Positions 26,265 to 34,827 of a stretch of 64,000 nucleotides of DNA are shown here, piece by piece. The stretch is from Streptosporangium sp. NBC_01756 (lineage in GTDB: Bacteria; Actinomycetota; Actinomycetes; Streptosporangiales; Streptosporangiaceae): assembly GCF_035917975.1 (NCBI RefSeq), contig NZ_CP109130.1, forward strand, positions 1,116,001 through 1,180,000, read 5' to 3'. The position numbers and the translations under genes are program-made. Each line of letters starts with the position of its first letter. Position 1 is the first letter of the stretch. Below the pieces are notes generated by a model. The model saw only the letters and a program-made list of their open reading frames with translations, had not been told where the DNA came from and did no database searches.

Positions 26265-29200
26265 ATGCAACGGCAGAGGCTTCCGATAGTGGTGTTCGCC
26301 CTCGGCGTCTGCATCATGCTCCTGATCGGCGCGTCACCGGCTGCCTGGGGGCTGGCATCCGTCCCGCGTGCCGATCCGGGCGGTCCGACGGACACGAAGG
26401 CCGCCGGCGAGAGCCGGACGGCCCCGGGCCAACCGGAGAACCTTCCCGGCCCGAAGGACGCCGCTCCTCCGGAGGTCGTCCTCCTCCCGGAAGACGCCTC
26501 CGGTCCCGACCCCGCCTCGCCGGACACGCACGGCTCCGAAGAGGCCTCCACCCCGCCGGACGCCCCGTCCACCGGAGGCGTCACCACCCCGCCGAGCCTG
26601 CCCGGCTCGCCCCGGCCGGCCGACGGCTCAAGCCCGGAAGGCATCAACCCCGTGGAAGCGGATCCGACGCCGTCAGCAGCCCCGGAGCGGCGCCCGGTTC
26701 AACCCCCTCGCTCCTCCGCCGATGTGACGGGCCCCGGGAAGAACGCAGACCACCCGACGGCGGGCGTCGGCAGGGGGGCGAAGAGGACGGCCGGAGCCGC
26801 CCGGATCCGTGCCCTCCGCGCCGACTGCCCACCCACCTCCGTCATCTGCCTGGAGAACAGCCTGCCCGGCAACCCTCCCAGCGAATGGGACATACCGGGG
26901 GCGGGCAGCAGCGGCATCCAGGGCTACGGAACCACCATGAGCGTCAACAAGGGCGGGACCATCCAGTTCAAGGTGGACACCGACTCGACCGATTACCGGG
27001 TGGACATCTACCGCACGGGATACTACGGCGGGATGGGCGCGCGGAAGATGACGACGATCAGCCCGTCCGTCCCGCTGCCCCAGACGCAGCCGGACTGCCT
27101 GAGCGACCCGGTGACCCAACTGGTGGACTGCGGAACCTGGGCGGTTTCCGCTTCCTGGGCGGTACCGGCCGACGCCGTCTCCGGTGTGTACCTCGCGAAC
27201 CTGATCCGGCAGGACGGAACGGACGGCGCCAGCCAGATGATATTCGTGGTCCGCGACGACGAGCGCGGATCGGATCTCCTCGTGCAGACCTCCGACGCCA
27301 CCTGGCAGGCCTACAACACCTACGGCGGGGCCAGCCTGTATCGCGGCAACGGCCAGCAGGGACGTGGTTTCAAGGTGAGCTACAACCGCCCGTTCACCAC
27401 ACGTGGCAGCACCTGTTGCAACGGCTCGGTGGAGAGCTGGTTCTTCGACTCCGAATATCCGATGGTCAGATGGATGGAGGCCAACGGATACGACGTGAGC
27501 TACACCACGAACATCGACACCACGGCGCGGCCGGCGGAACTGCTCGAACACCGGCTGTTCATCTCCTCCGGCCATGACGAGTACTGGTCGGAGGAGATGC
27601 GGACGAATGTCCAGAACGCGCTGAGCGGCGGCGTCAACCTCGCCTTCTTCTCCGGGAACGAGGTCTTCTGGAAGACCAGGTGGGAGAGCAGCATCGACGG
27701 GTCGGCCACTCCGCTGCGGACACTCGTCTGCTACAAGGAGACGCTGGCCAACGCCAAGATCGATCCGAGTCCGCAGTGGACCGGTTCGTGGCGTGATCCG
27801 CGTTTCTCCCCGCCGTCGAACGGCGGCAGGCCCGAGAACGCCCTGACCGGGACGTGGTTCAGAGTCAACGGCGTCGCCAACAACTCGCTCAGCGTTCCCG
27901 CCGAGTTCGGCGACCTGCGGCTGTGGCGCAACACCTCCATCGCCACCCTTCCACCCGGTCAGACCGCGGTGTTCCCCGCGGGGACACTCGGCTACGAATG
28001 GGACCAGGCACCTGACAACGGTTCCGCGCCCGCCGGACTGGTGAAGCTCTCCAGGACGATCCAGAGCGTTCCGGCCTTCCTGCTCGACTTCGGCAGCACG
28101 TACGGACCCAGGATCGCGACGCACAATCTGACGCTTTACAAGGCCGCGAGCGGCGCCCTTGTCTTCGGTGCGGGAACCACGCAGTGGGCATGGGGACTCG
28201 ACGCCTTCCACGATCGGCCGGGGTCGCCCACGGATGTCCGGATGCAGCAGGCGACGGTCAATCTCTTCGCCGACATGCATGCGCAGCCGGCCAGTCTCCA
28301 GCCGAACCTGGTTCCGGCGACCGCGTCGACGGACACCGCCGCCCCGACGTCAACGATCACCAACCCGCTGGACGACGCGTCCCTGTCCGCGAAAGTGGCT
28401 GTCACGATCAAGGGAACGGCGACCGACACCGGCGGTGGCGTCGTCGCGGGCATCGAGGTCTCGGTCGACGGCGGCACCTCCTGGCACCCGGCGGCGGGGC
28501 GCACCGACTGGCAGTATCGCTGGACGCCCACCGCAGCCGGAACCGCGACGATCCAGGTCCGAGCGGTCGACGACATCGGCAACATCCAGAATCCGCCGAC
28601 CGCCGTCACCGTCACCGTCACCTCGTGCCCCTGCACCATGTGGCCGGCGACCACCGTGCCCGCCGCCACCTCGCACTGGGATCCCAAGGCGGTCGAAGGC
28701 GGGGTGAAATTCCGGTCCGCGAGTCCGGGCTTCATCACGGGGGTCAGGTTCTACAAGGGAGCGCTCAACACGGGGACGCACGTCGGCAATCTCTGGACCT
28801 CCACCGGACAGCTCCTGGCAGGGGCGACATTCATCAACGAGACGGACAGCGGTTGGCAACAGGTGAACTTCTCCGCACCCGTCCCGATCGACGCCGGCAC
28901 CACCTACGTCGCCTCCTACCACACGACCTCGGGCTTCTACTCGATAACCAGACCGTACTTCACGACTCCGCACACCAGCGGCCCGCTCACCGCACTCGCC
29001 AACGGCACGGAAGGCGGCAACGGCGTATACACCTACAGCCCCACGAGCGCCTTCCCCACCAGCACCTACCAGGCCACCAACTACTGGGTCGACGTCGTGT
29101 TCGAACCGTCGAACAGCCTGTGGGACAACACGGACCTCCCGGACGTCCCCTCCAGCAACGACGCCCAGGCCATCACGGTGGGCGTGAAGTTCAGCTCGGC

Positions 29201-30074
29201 CACGACCGGCGCCATCAACGGCATCCGGTTCTACAAGGGGTCGCAGAACACCGGAACCCACACCGGGAGCCTGTGGACGAGCAGCGGTCAGCTCCTCGCG
29301 ACGGCGACCTTCACCAACGAGAGCACCTCCGGCTGGCAGCGGGTGAACTTCTCCACTCCCGTCCCGATCACCGCCGGCACCACCTACGTCGCCTCCTACC
29401 ACACGACATCGGGGCATTACTCCACGACGAGGCCGTATTTCACCTCCGCGTACACGAACGACCCGCTCACCGCACCCGCCGACGGCGAGCAAGGCGGCAA
29501 CGGCGTATACACCTACGGCGCCGCGAACACCTTCCCCACCAGCACCTACCAGTCCACCAACTACTGGGTCGACGTCGTGTTCACTCCGTCGAACAGCCTG
29601 TGGGACAACTCGGCGCTCCCGGCTGTCGCATCGCACAACGATCCCAAGGCGGTCACCCTGGGTGTGAAATTCAGATCGACCACGGCCGGCACCATCAGGG
29701 GAATCCGGTTCTACAAGGGGGCGCAGAACACCGGACCCCACACCGGGAGCCTGTGGACGAGCAGCGGTCAGCTCCTCGCGACGGGGACCTTCACCACCGA
29801 GAGCGCCTCCGGCTGGCAGGAGATGGTCTTCTCCACGCCCGTCCCGATCACCGCCGGCGCCACCTACGTCGCCTCCTACCACACGACCTCGGGCTTCTAC
29901 TCGACAACCAGACCGTACTTCACGGCTCCGTACACCAGCGCCCCGCTCACCGCGCTCGCCGACGGTGCGGAAGGCGGCAACGGCGTGTACACCTACGGCG
30001 CCGTGAGCACCTTCCCCATCAGCACCTACCAGGCCACCAACTACTGGGTCGACGTGTTGCTCGACTTCCTCTAG
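26265..30074 (+). CDS. Large secreted protein: dimethylformamidase-like domain, Ig-like domain, three DUF4082 modules
   Basis: A 1269-residue exported protein. The signal peptide is residues 1-31 (VVFALGVCIMLLIGASPAAWGLA). Residues 32-185 are a Pro/Ser/Thr/Gly-rich linker, suited to spanning a wall. About 187-675 resembles the large subunit of N,N-dimethylformamidase (YRTGYYGGMGAR, WQAYNTYGG, ISSGHDEYWSEEM with His437-Asp438-Glu439-Tyr440). An Ig-like fold follows (about 695-785), then three 160-residue DUF4082 modules to the end. The start is ATG 26265 with AAAGGA eight bases upstream. The substrate is unknown; the amide-hydrolase kinship is family knowledge and any activity on the glycan is inference. 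Confidence 0.85.
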   Translation: MQRQRLPIVVFALGVCIMLLIGASPAAWGLASVPRADPGGPTDTKAAGESRTAPGQPENLPGPKDAAPPEVVLLPEDASGPDPASPDTHGSEEASTPPDAPSTGGVTTPPSLPGSPRPADGSSPEGINPVEADPTPSAAPERRPVQPPRSSADVTGPGKNADHPTAGVGRGAKRTAGAARIRALRADCPPTSVICLENSLPGNPPSEWDIPGAGSSGIQGYGTTMSVNKGGTIQFKVDTDSTDYRVDIYRTGYYGGMGARKMTTISPSVPLPQTQPDCLSDPVTQLVDCGTWAVSASWAVPADAVSGVYLANLIRQDGTDGASQMIFVVRDDERGSDLLVQTSDATWQAYNTYGGASLYRGNGQQGRGFKVSYNRPFTTRGSTCCNGSVESWFFDSEYPMVRWMEANGYDVSYTTNIDTTARPAELLEHRLFISSGHDEYWSEEMRTNVQNALSGGVNLAFFSGNEVFWKTRWESSIDGSATPLRTLVCYKETLANAKIDPSPQWTGSWRDPRFSPPSNGGRPENALTGTWFRVNGVANNSLSVPAEFGDLRLWRNTSIATLPPGQTAVFPAGTLGYEWDQAPDNGSAPAGLVKLSRTIQSVPAFLLDFGSTYGPRIATHNLTLYKAASGALVFGAGTTQWAWGLDAFHDRPGSPTDVRMQQATVNLFADMHAQPASLQPNLVPATASTDTAAPTSTITNPLDDASLSAKVAVTIKGTATDTGGGVVAGIEVSVDGGTSWHPAAGRTDWQYRWTPTAAGTATIQVRAVDDIGNIQNPPTAVTVTVTSCPCTMWPATTVPAATSHWDPKAVEGGVKFRSASPGFITGVRFYKGALNTGTHVGNLWTSTGQLLAGATFINETDSGWQQVNFSAPVPIDAGTTYVASYHTTSGFYSITRPYFTTPHTSGPLTALANGTEGGNGVYTYSPTSAFPTSTYQATNYWVDVVFEPSNSLWDNTDLPDVPSSNDAQAITVGVKFSSATTGAINGIRFYKGSQNTGTHTGSLWTSSGQLLATATFTNESTSGWQRVNFSTPVPITAGTTYVASYHTTSGHYSTTRPYFTSAYTNDPLTAPADGEQGGNGVYTYGAANTFPTSTYQSTNYWVDVVFTPSNSLWDNSALPAVASHNDPKAVTLGVKFRSTTAGTIRGIRFYKGAQNTGPHTGSLWTSSGQLLATGTFTTESASGWQEMVFSTPVPITAGATYVASYHTTSGFYSTTRPYFTAPYTSAPLTALADGAEGGNGVYTYGAVSTFPISTYQATNYWVDVLLDFL
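28629..30068 (+). repeat. Three tandem DUF4082 modules, 480-bp period
   Basis: Modules at about 28629-29108, 29109-29588 and 29589-30068 keep an exact 480-bp spacing at their shared SNSLWDN boundary. They are more diverged than the two in the DUF3494 gene but clearly the same family (VRFYKG, NTGTHTGSLWTSSGQLL, GGNGVYTY, TNYWVDV). Confidence 0.9.
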
Positions 30075-30103
30075 GCCGAGGCCGGCCCATGTCCGTAAGA
30101 ACC

Positions 30104-30137
30104 TCGATGTGACCTTCATGACCGAAGGTCACATCGA
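30104..30137. terminator. Perfect hairpin between the secreted protein and asnB
   Basis: A 14-bp perfect stem (30104-30117 with 30124-30137) and six-base loop, 30 bp after the upstream stop and 28 bp before asnB. It is probably a terminator; an operator is possible. Confidence 0.65.
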
Positions 30138-30164
30138 TCCCCACCAACGACTTCTGGAGGCCAG

Positions 30165-32081
30165 ATGTGCGGGATAGCCGGAATGGCGTCGACGCTTCTT
30201 CCCGACCCTCAGCTCATCCACCGCATGTGCGATGTGATGGTGCACCGGGGCCCCGACGGGGACGGCTTCCACAGCGACGAGCACGCGGTGCTCGGCATGC
30301 GCCGGCTGGCGATCATCGATCTCGCCACCGGCGACCAGCCGGTCTACAGCGAGAACGCCCGGGTCGTGGCCGTCTTCAACGGCGAGATCTACAACTTCGC
30401 CGAACTGCGGCAGGACCTGATCCGGCGAGGACACCGGTTGAGTTCGGCCGGGGACTCTGAGTGCCTCGTCCACCTTTACCAGGAACACGGCGCCGACCTG
30501 GTCCGGCGGCTCCGCGGGATGTTCGCCTTCGCCATCTGGGACCGCGACCGGGAACGCCTGGTCCTGGCCCGGGACAGGGTGGGGAAGAAACCGCTCTACT
30601 GGCGGGCCGACCAGTCCTCGATCTGGTTCGGGTCAGAGCTGAAATCCCTTGAGCAGGACCCCCGGATGAGCCGTGAGATCGATCCGGTCGCTCTGCATCA
30701 CTACCTGACCTACCAATACGTTCCCGCACCGTGGTCGATCTATCAGGGCGTGCACAAGCTCCCTCCCGGGCACCTGCTCATCTGGGAGCGGGGAGAGATC
30801 ACCGTACGCCGCTACTGGGAACTGGACCGCACTCCACGACCGGTGACGGACGGACGGGACGAGGAGGAGCGGCTGCGCGAGCTGCTCCTGGAGGCGACCC
30901 GGATCCGCATGGTGAGCGAGAGGCCCATCGGGGCGTTCCTGTCAGGTGGAGTGGATTCCTCCGCGGTCGTGGCGGCCATGGCCATGCAGAGCCACGGACA
31001 GGTGAAGACGTTCTGCGTCGGCTTCGAGGACAGCCGGTACGACGAGCGGCACAAGGCGCGGATGGTCGCCGAGCGGTACGGCACCGATCACCACGAACTG
31101 GTGGTGACGGCCGGCCTACTCGACGTCCTTCCGCATCTCGCGTGGCACTTCGACGAGCCGTTCGCCGACTCCTCGGCGATTCCCAGCTTCTATGTGGCAC
31201 AGCTGAGCCGGCGGCATGTCACCGTCGCGCTCAACGGGGACGGCGGGGACGAGTGTTTCGCCGGCTACCGGCGCTACGTCCTGATGAATCGGGCCCGGAG
31301 GCTGCCGGCCATCCCCAGGACCCTCGCGGCCCTGTCCGCTCGGATCGGCACTGTTCTCACCGAGCGGAGCGGAACCGGATCCTGGCCCCGGCATCTTGGC
31401 CGGCTGATGCGATTCGCCGCAGAGCGCCCGTCACGGCGCTATCCCAGCCTGATGGCCTCCTTCACGCACGAGCAGAAGTCCAGGATCTACAGTGACGCGC
31501 TCCACCACCGGCTCGCGGAGGTGGACAGCTACGGGCTGCTCGAAACGATCTTCAGAAGTTCGTCGGCCGACACCGATCTCGGCCGGGCGCTGGATGTCGA
31601 CACCCTCACCTACCTCCCCGGCGACCTGCTGGTGAAGGTGGACACCACCACGATGGCCAACTCACTGGAAGCTCGCTCCCCGTTCCTTGACCATCACCTG
31701 ATGGAGTGGGCGGCAGGCCTTCCCGGCGAGTTGAACATCAGCAACGGCCAGACCAAACTACTGCTGAAACGGGCGGTCGCACCCTGGCTGCCGGAAGAGC
31801 TGCTGTGCTACCCCAAGCAGGGTTTCGGCGTTCCGCTGGCGGCCTGGCTCCGTGGTGAGCTGCGGGAGCTGGCCTTCGACGTGCTCACGGACGGCACCGC
31901 CCGCAGCCGGGGGCTGTTCAAGCCGCCGGCGATCCGCCATCTGCTCCAGCGGCACATGGATGGCGCCGATCACGGCGGTCAACTGTGGGCGCTGCTGCAG
32001 TTCGAGCTCTGGCACCGGGCTCACGCGTCCGTGAGCGGAGTCGTCGCGGCGGAGGTCGGCTGCCCCGCGCCCCTGACGTGA
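30165..32081 (+). CDS. asnB: AsnB-type glutamine amidotransferase / asparagine synthase-like
   Basis: A 638-residue two-domain enzyme. The N-terminal Ntn domain has the catalytic Cys2 (MCGIAG), RRLAIIDL and NGEIYN, for glutamine hydrolysis. The synthetase domain has the PP-loop LSGGVDSS (residues 259-266), NGDGGDECFAGY and the C-terminal KQGFGVP. Homologues inside polysaccharide loci often amidate sugar carboxylates and do not make free asparagine, and a uronate-forming dehydrogenase is encoded at 14862-16121, so sugar amidation is the favoured inference. TGGAGG lies before ATG 30165. Confidence 0.9.
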   Translation: MCGIAGMASTLLPDPQLIHRMCDVMVHRGPDGDGFHSDEHAVLGMRRLAIIDLATGDQPVYSENARVVAVFNGEIYNFAELRQDLIRRGHRLSSAGDSECLVHLYQEHGADLVRRLRGMFAFAIWDRDRERLVLARDRVGKKPLYWRADQSSIWFGSELKSLEQDPRMSREIDPVALHHYLTYQYVPAPWSIYQGVHKLPPGHLLIWERGEITVRRYWELDRTPRPVTDGRDEEERLRELLLEATRIRMVSERPIGAFLSGGVDSSAVVAAMAMQSHGQVKTFCVGFEDSRYDERHKARMVAERYGTDHHELVVTAGLLDVLPHLAWHFDEPFADSSAIPSFYVAQLSRRHVTVALNGDGGDECFAGYRRYVLMNRARRLPAIPRTLAALSARIGTVLTERSGTGSWPRHLGRLMRFAAERPSRRYPSLMASFTHEQKSRIYSDALHHRLAEVDSYGLLETIFRSSSADTDLGRALDVDTLTYLPGDLLVKVDTTTMANSLEARSPFLDHHLMEWAAGLPGELNISNGQTKLLLKRAVAPWLPEELLCYPKQGFGVPLAAWLRGELRELAFDVLTDGTARSRGLFKPPAIRHLLQRHMDGADHGGQLWALLQFELWHRAHASVSGVVAAEVGCPAPLT

Positions 32082-32312
32082 AAACGACCGCCGCCGGTGC
32101 GCGTGACGTGACACCTCTGTCCCGTTTCCCTCTCCGAGGCGCTCGCGCCGGCACCCCTGCGGACATGTCACTCCGATCGCCGCCACCGGCCGGCGGGCCG
32201 AGCACACTGTCAGAAACGACGAAGATCACTGACTCATAAAGGAGTGGCAAGAACACCATCGAGCACGAGCGTCCGAACGCCCCAGGGGTATTGGCGCCGC
32301 CAGAATCGTCAT

Positions 32313-34748
32313 ATGGCAAAAACTCCGAATCTTCAAAATTATGCGCTTGCACAGCTCGGACCGACCGGCGACCTTAAAGCGCGGGAATTTCCGACCGAAG
32401 AACAGGAATCTGCTCGGCACCGGAGGTTACGGCTCTTCTCAACGTGGCTTCCGGCGACGTTGACGACCGCTTTCATCATTGCCGTGCTGGGTTTCTACGG
32501 CGTTTCTGCCTCCGAGATGATCCGTTTCGGCGCCTATGTCGTGCTGGGCCTCGCGCTGCCGGGACTGCTGCTGATCCGCGCCCTGTATCGCGGCACCCGT
32601 ACCCTGCCGGAGGAGATGGCCCTCGGACTGGCACTGGGTTACGCCATAGAAGCGCTCACCTACATCGCGGGCCGCGCCGCCGGAGCACCGCTACTGGTCG
32701 TGGCCTGGCCGATCGGCACCTATGTGCTCTTCCTCGCCGTTCCCCGGCTGCGCAGGCACTGGGGCGGTGGCTCCCGGCCGAGAACACCGATGTGGTGGTC
32801 ATGGTCCATGGCCCTGATCGTGGCCTATCTGACCGTCTGGGGAGCCGTCAATTTCTTCCGGACCCATTCCCCCACCTGGCCCGGCCTCGCGGCATCGTAT
32901 ATCGACATGCCGTTTCACCTGGCGCTGATCGGCGAATTGAAGCATCACGTGCCACCCACGGTGCCGATGGTCGCCGGCGAGCCTCTCTCCTACCACTGGT
33001 TCGTCTACGCCCATTTCGCGGCGGCGAGCTGGATCACCGGGATTGAGCCGCTGATGCTGCTGTTCCGGCTGGCGATGCTGCCGATGATGGCCGCGCTCTT
33101 CATTCTTCTCGGAATGATCGGACGGCGTGTCATCGGCTCGTGGATCGGGGCGATCGCGGCCGTGGCGGGCATAGTCTTCATGGCCGCGCCGAAGCTCTAC
33201 GTCGGCCTGAACGTGGGCCTGTTCGCATGGCGGGGCGTCCAATCGTGGACGAGCCCCACCGTGACCTTCGGTGCTCTGCTGTTCGCCCCGGTCATCCTGC
33301 TCCTCACCGACCTCCTCGAACCCCGTCGGCAGGACATCGCCAACCTCCTCTCCTCAAGAGCCGGAGGACCGGCGCGGTGGACGCCCGGTCCGGTGATTCC
33401 CCCGGCGGGCCGGACGGCCTCGCACTGGTTCCTCCTGGTGCTCTTCCTGGTGACGATCATCGGGGCCAAAGCCACCCTCCTTCCCATGCTCACCGCGGGT
33501 CTGACGATGGTGGCCGTCGTGGAGGGCGTCAGACGGCGCCGCCCTCCATGGCCCGTGCTGGCCATACTCGCGGTCACCGCCGCGTGCCTTCTCTACGCGC
33601 AGTTCGTGCTGTTCGGCGGCGCCCGGCAGGGGATGATGATCGACCCTTTCGATCTCGTACGCAAGACTTGGGCGGGACTGACCGCACGAGAAGCCGCAGC
33701 CGCTCCATGGACCGCGGTGCTCGGCGTCACGCTGCTGTATCTCCTCTGCTGGGTTGTCACCTGGTGCGGAATCCTCGGTCTGCTGAGCCGGCCGCGGCTG
33801 CTGCTGCGTCCCACGGTGGCCCTCATGCTCGGCATGGGCGCCGCCGCTCTCGGCGTGGTGCTCCTACTCGGGCATCCGCATCTGAGCCAGCTCTACTTCT
33901 TCGAGGCGTGCTACCCCTATCTGATGATCGTGTCGATCTACGGGTTCACCGTCGTCACCCGGCGGGCGCACGTCTCTCCCCGGGCGATGACGTACGCGGC
34001 CGGCGCCGGGGTGGGGACCGCCTACCTGATCCATGCCCTCTGCCGTGTTGAGACTCCGTTCACCGGCGACAGGACGGACACCGTCCTCTATGTCCCCTAC
34101 CTCGTCCTCGTGGCCGTCGTCCTGCTCGCGGCCCTGGTCCTGAACGTCAGGGGGCCGCGGCTCCGGGCGTGGGCACTCACGCTCTGCATGCTCGTGGCCA
34201 CCGGTATGCCCGCCGCCTGGTACATCCGGGTCGCCTCGATCGCCTCCCCCGCCCCGGCGCCGACCACCCAGCCGGCAGCCGCCCGGGTGGTCCCCGACGG
34301 CATCCTGGAGGCCGGACGATGGCTACGCGCCCATTCACGGCCGGACGAGCTGGTCGCCACGAACGCGCACTGTCTCTGGGACTACGAGAATCCCTGCGAC
34401 AGCCGCCACTTCTGGGTCGCGGCACTGGCCGAACGGCATGTGCTGGTCGAGGGGTGGACGTACACGGCGAGGAATTTCTCGCGCTGGCAACCCCTGGGCC
34501 CGCAGGTGCAGAATCTTCCGTTCTGGGACGGTGAGCGATTCCGCCTGAACGAGGCGGTCTTCAGCGCGCCGTCCGCGGATTCGGTCCAGCGGCTACGGGA
34601 CCGCTACGGAGTCCGCTGGCTCTTCGCCGACGAACGCCATACCGCCCCGGACTCGAAGATCGGGGCCTTCGCGGAACTCCGGTTCCGCTCCGGCGACTAC
34701 GCCGTTTACCAGGTGCCGGACGCCTCCGGGGCGGATCAGCCGGGCTGA
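32313..34748 (+). CDS. Polytopic membrane protein, GT-C-like glycosyltransferase
   Basis: An 811-residue protein with about a dozen or more hydrophobic helices (from residue 35 to about 640) and a C-terminal extracytoplasmic region of about 170 residues (GILEAGRWLRAHSRPDELVATN, WTYTARNFSRWQPLG). An early luminal loop carries SYIDMPFHLALIGELKHH, and SYHWFVYAHF follows; such acidic and His loops are seen in GT-C enzymes. It could use polyprenyl-phosphate sugars. The start is uncertain: ATG 32313 has no clear ribosome site, and an in-frame GTG at 32244 next to AAAGGA would add 23 residues. Confidence 0.7.
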   Translation: MAKTPNLQNYALAQLGPTGDLKAREFPTEEQESARHRRLRLFSTWLPATLTTAFIIAVLGFYGVSASEMIRFGAYVVLGLALPGLLLIRALYRGTRTLPEEMALGLALGYAIEALTYIAGRAAGAPLLVVAWPIGTYVLFLAVPRLRRHWGGGSRPRTPMWWSWSMALIVAYLTVWGAVNFFRTHSPTWPGLAASYIDMPFHLALIGELKHHVPPTVPMVAGEPLSYHWFVYAHFAAASWITGIEPLMLLFRLAMLPMMAALFILLGMIGRRVIGSWIGAIAAVAGIVFMAAPKLYVGLNVGLFAWRGVQSWTSPTVTFGALLFAPVILLLTDLLEPRRQDIANLLSSRAGGPARWTPGPVIPPAGRTASHWFLLVLFLVTIIGAKATLLPMLTAGLTMVAVVEGVRRRRPPWPVLAILAVTAACLLYAQFVLFGGARQGMMIDPFDLVRKTWAGLTAREAAAAPWTAVLGVTLLYLLCWVVTWCGILGLLSRPRLLLRPTVALMLGMGAAALGVVLLLGHPHLSQLYFFEACYPYLMIVSIYGFTVVTRRAHVSPRAMTYAAGAGVGTAYLIHALCRVETPFTGDRTDTVLYVPYLVLVAVVLLAALVLNVRGPRLRAWALTLCMLVATGMPAAWYIRVASIASPAPAPTTQPAAARVVPDGILEAGRWLRAHSRPDELVATNAHCLWDYENPCDSRHFWVAALAERHVLVEGWTYTARNFSRWQPLGPQVQNLPFWDGERFRLNEAVFSAPSADSVQRLRDRYGVRWLFADERHTAPDSKIGAFAELRFRSGDYAVYQVPDASGADQPG

Positions 34749-34827
34749 GGCGGCCCGCCGCGCGGCCGCCCCGGATCACGATCGGTGACGTGTCCGATCC
34801 CGGGACGGCCGCGTGAGGCCGCCGCCG

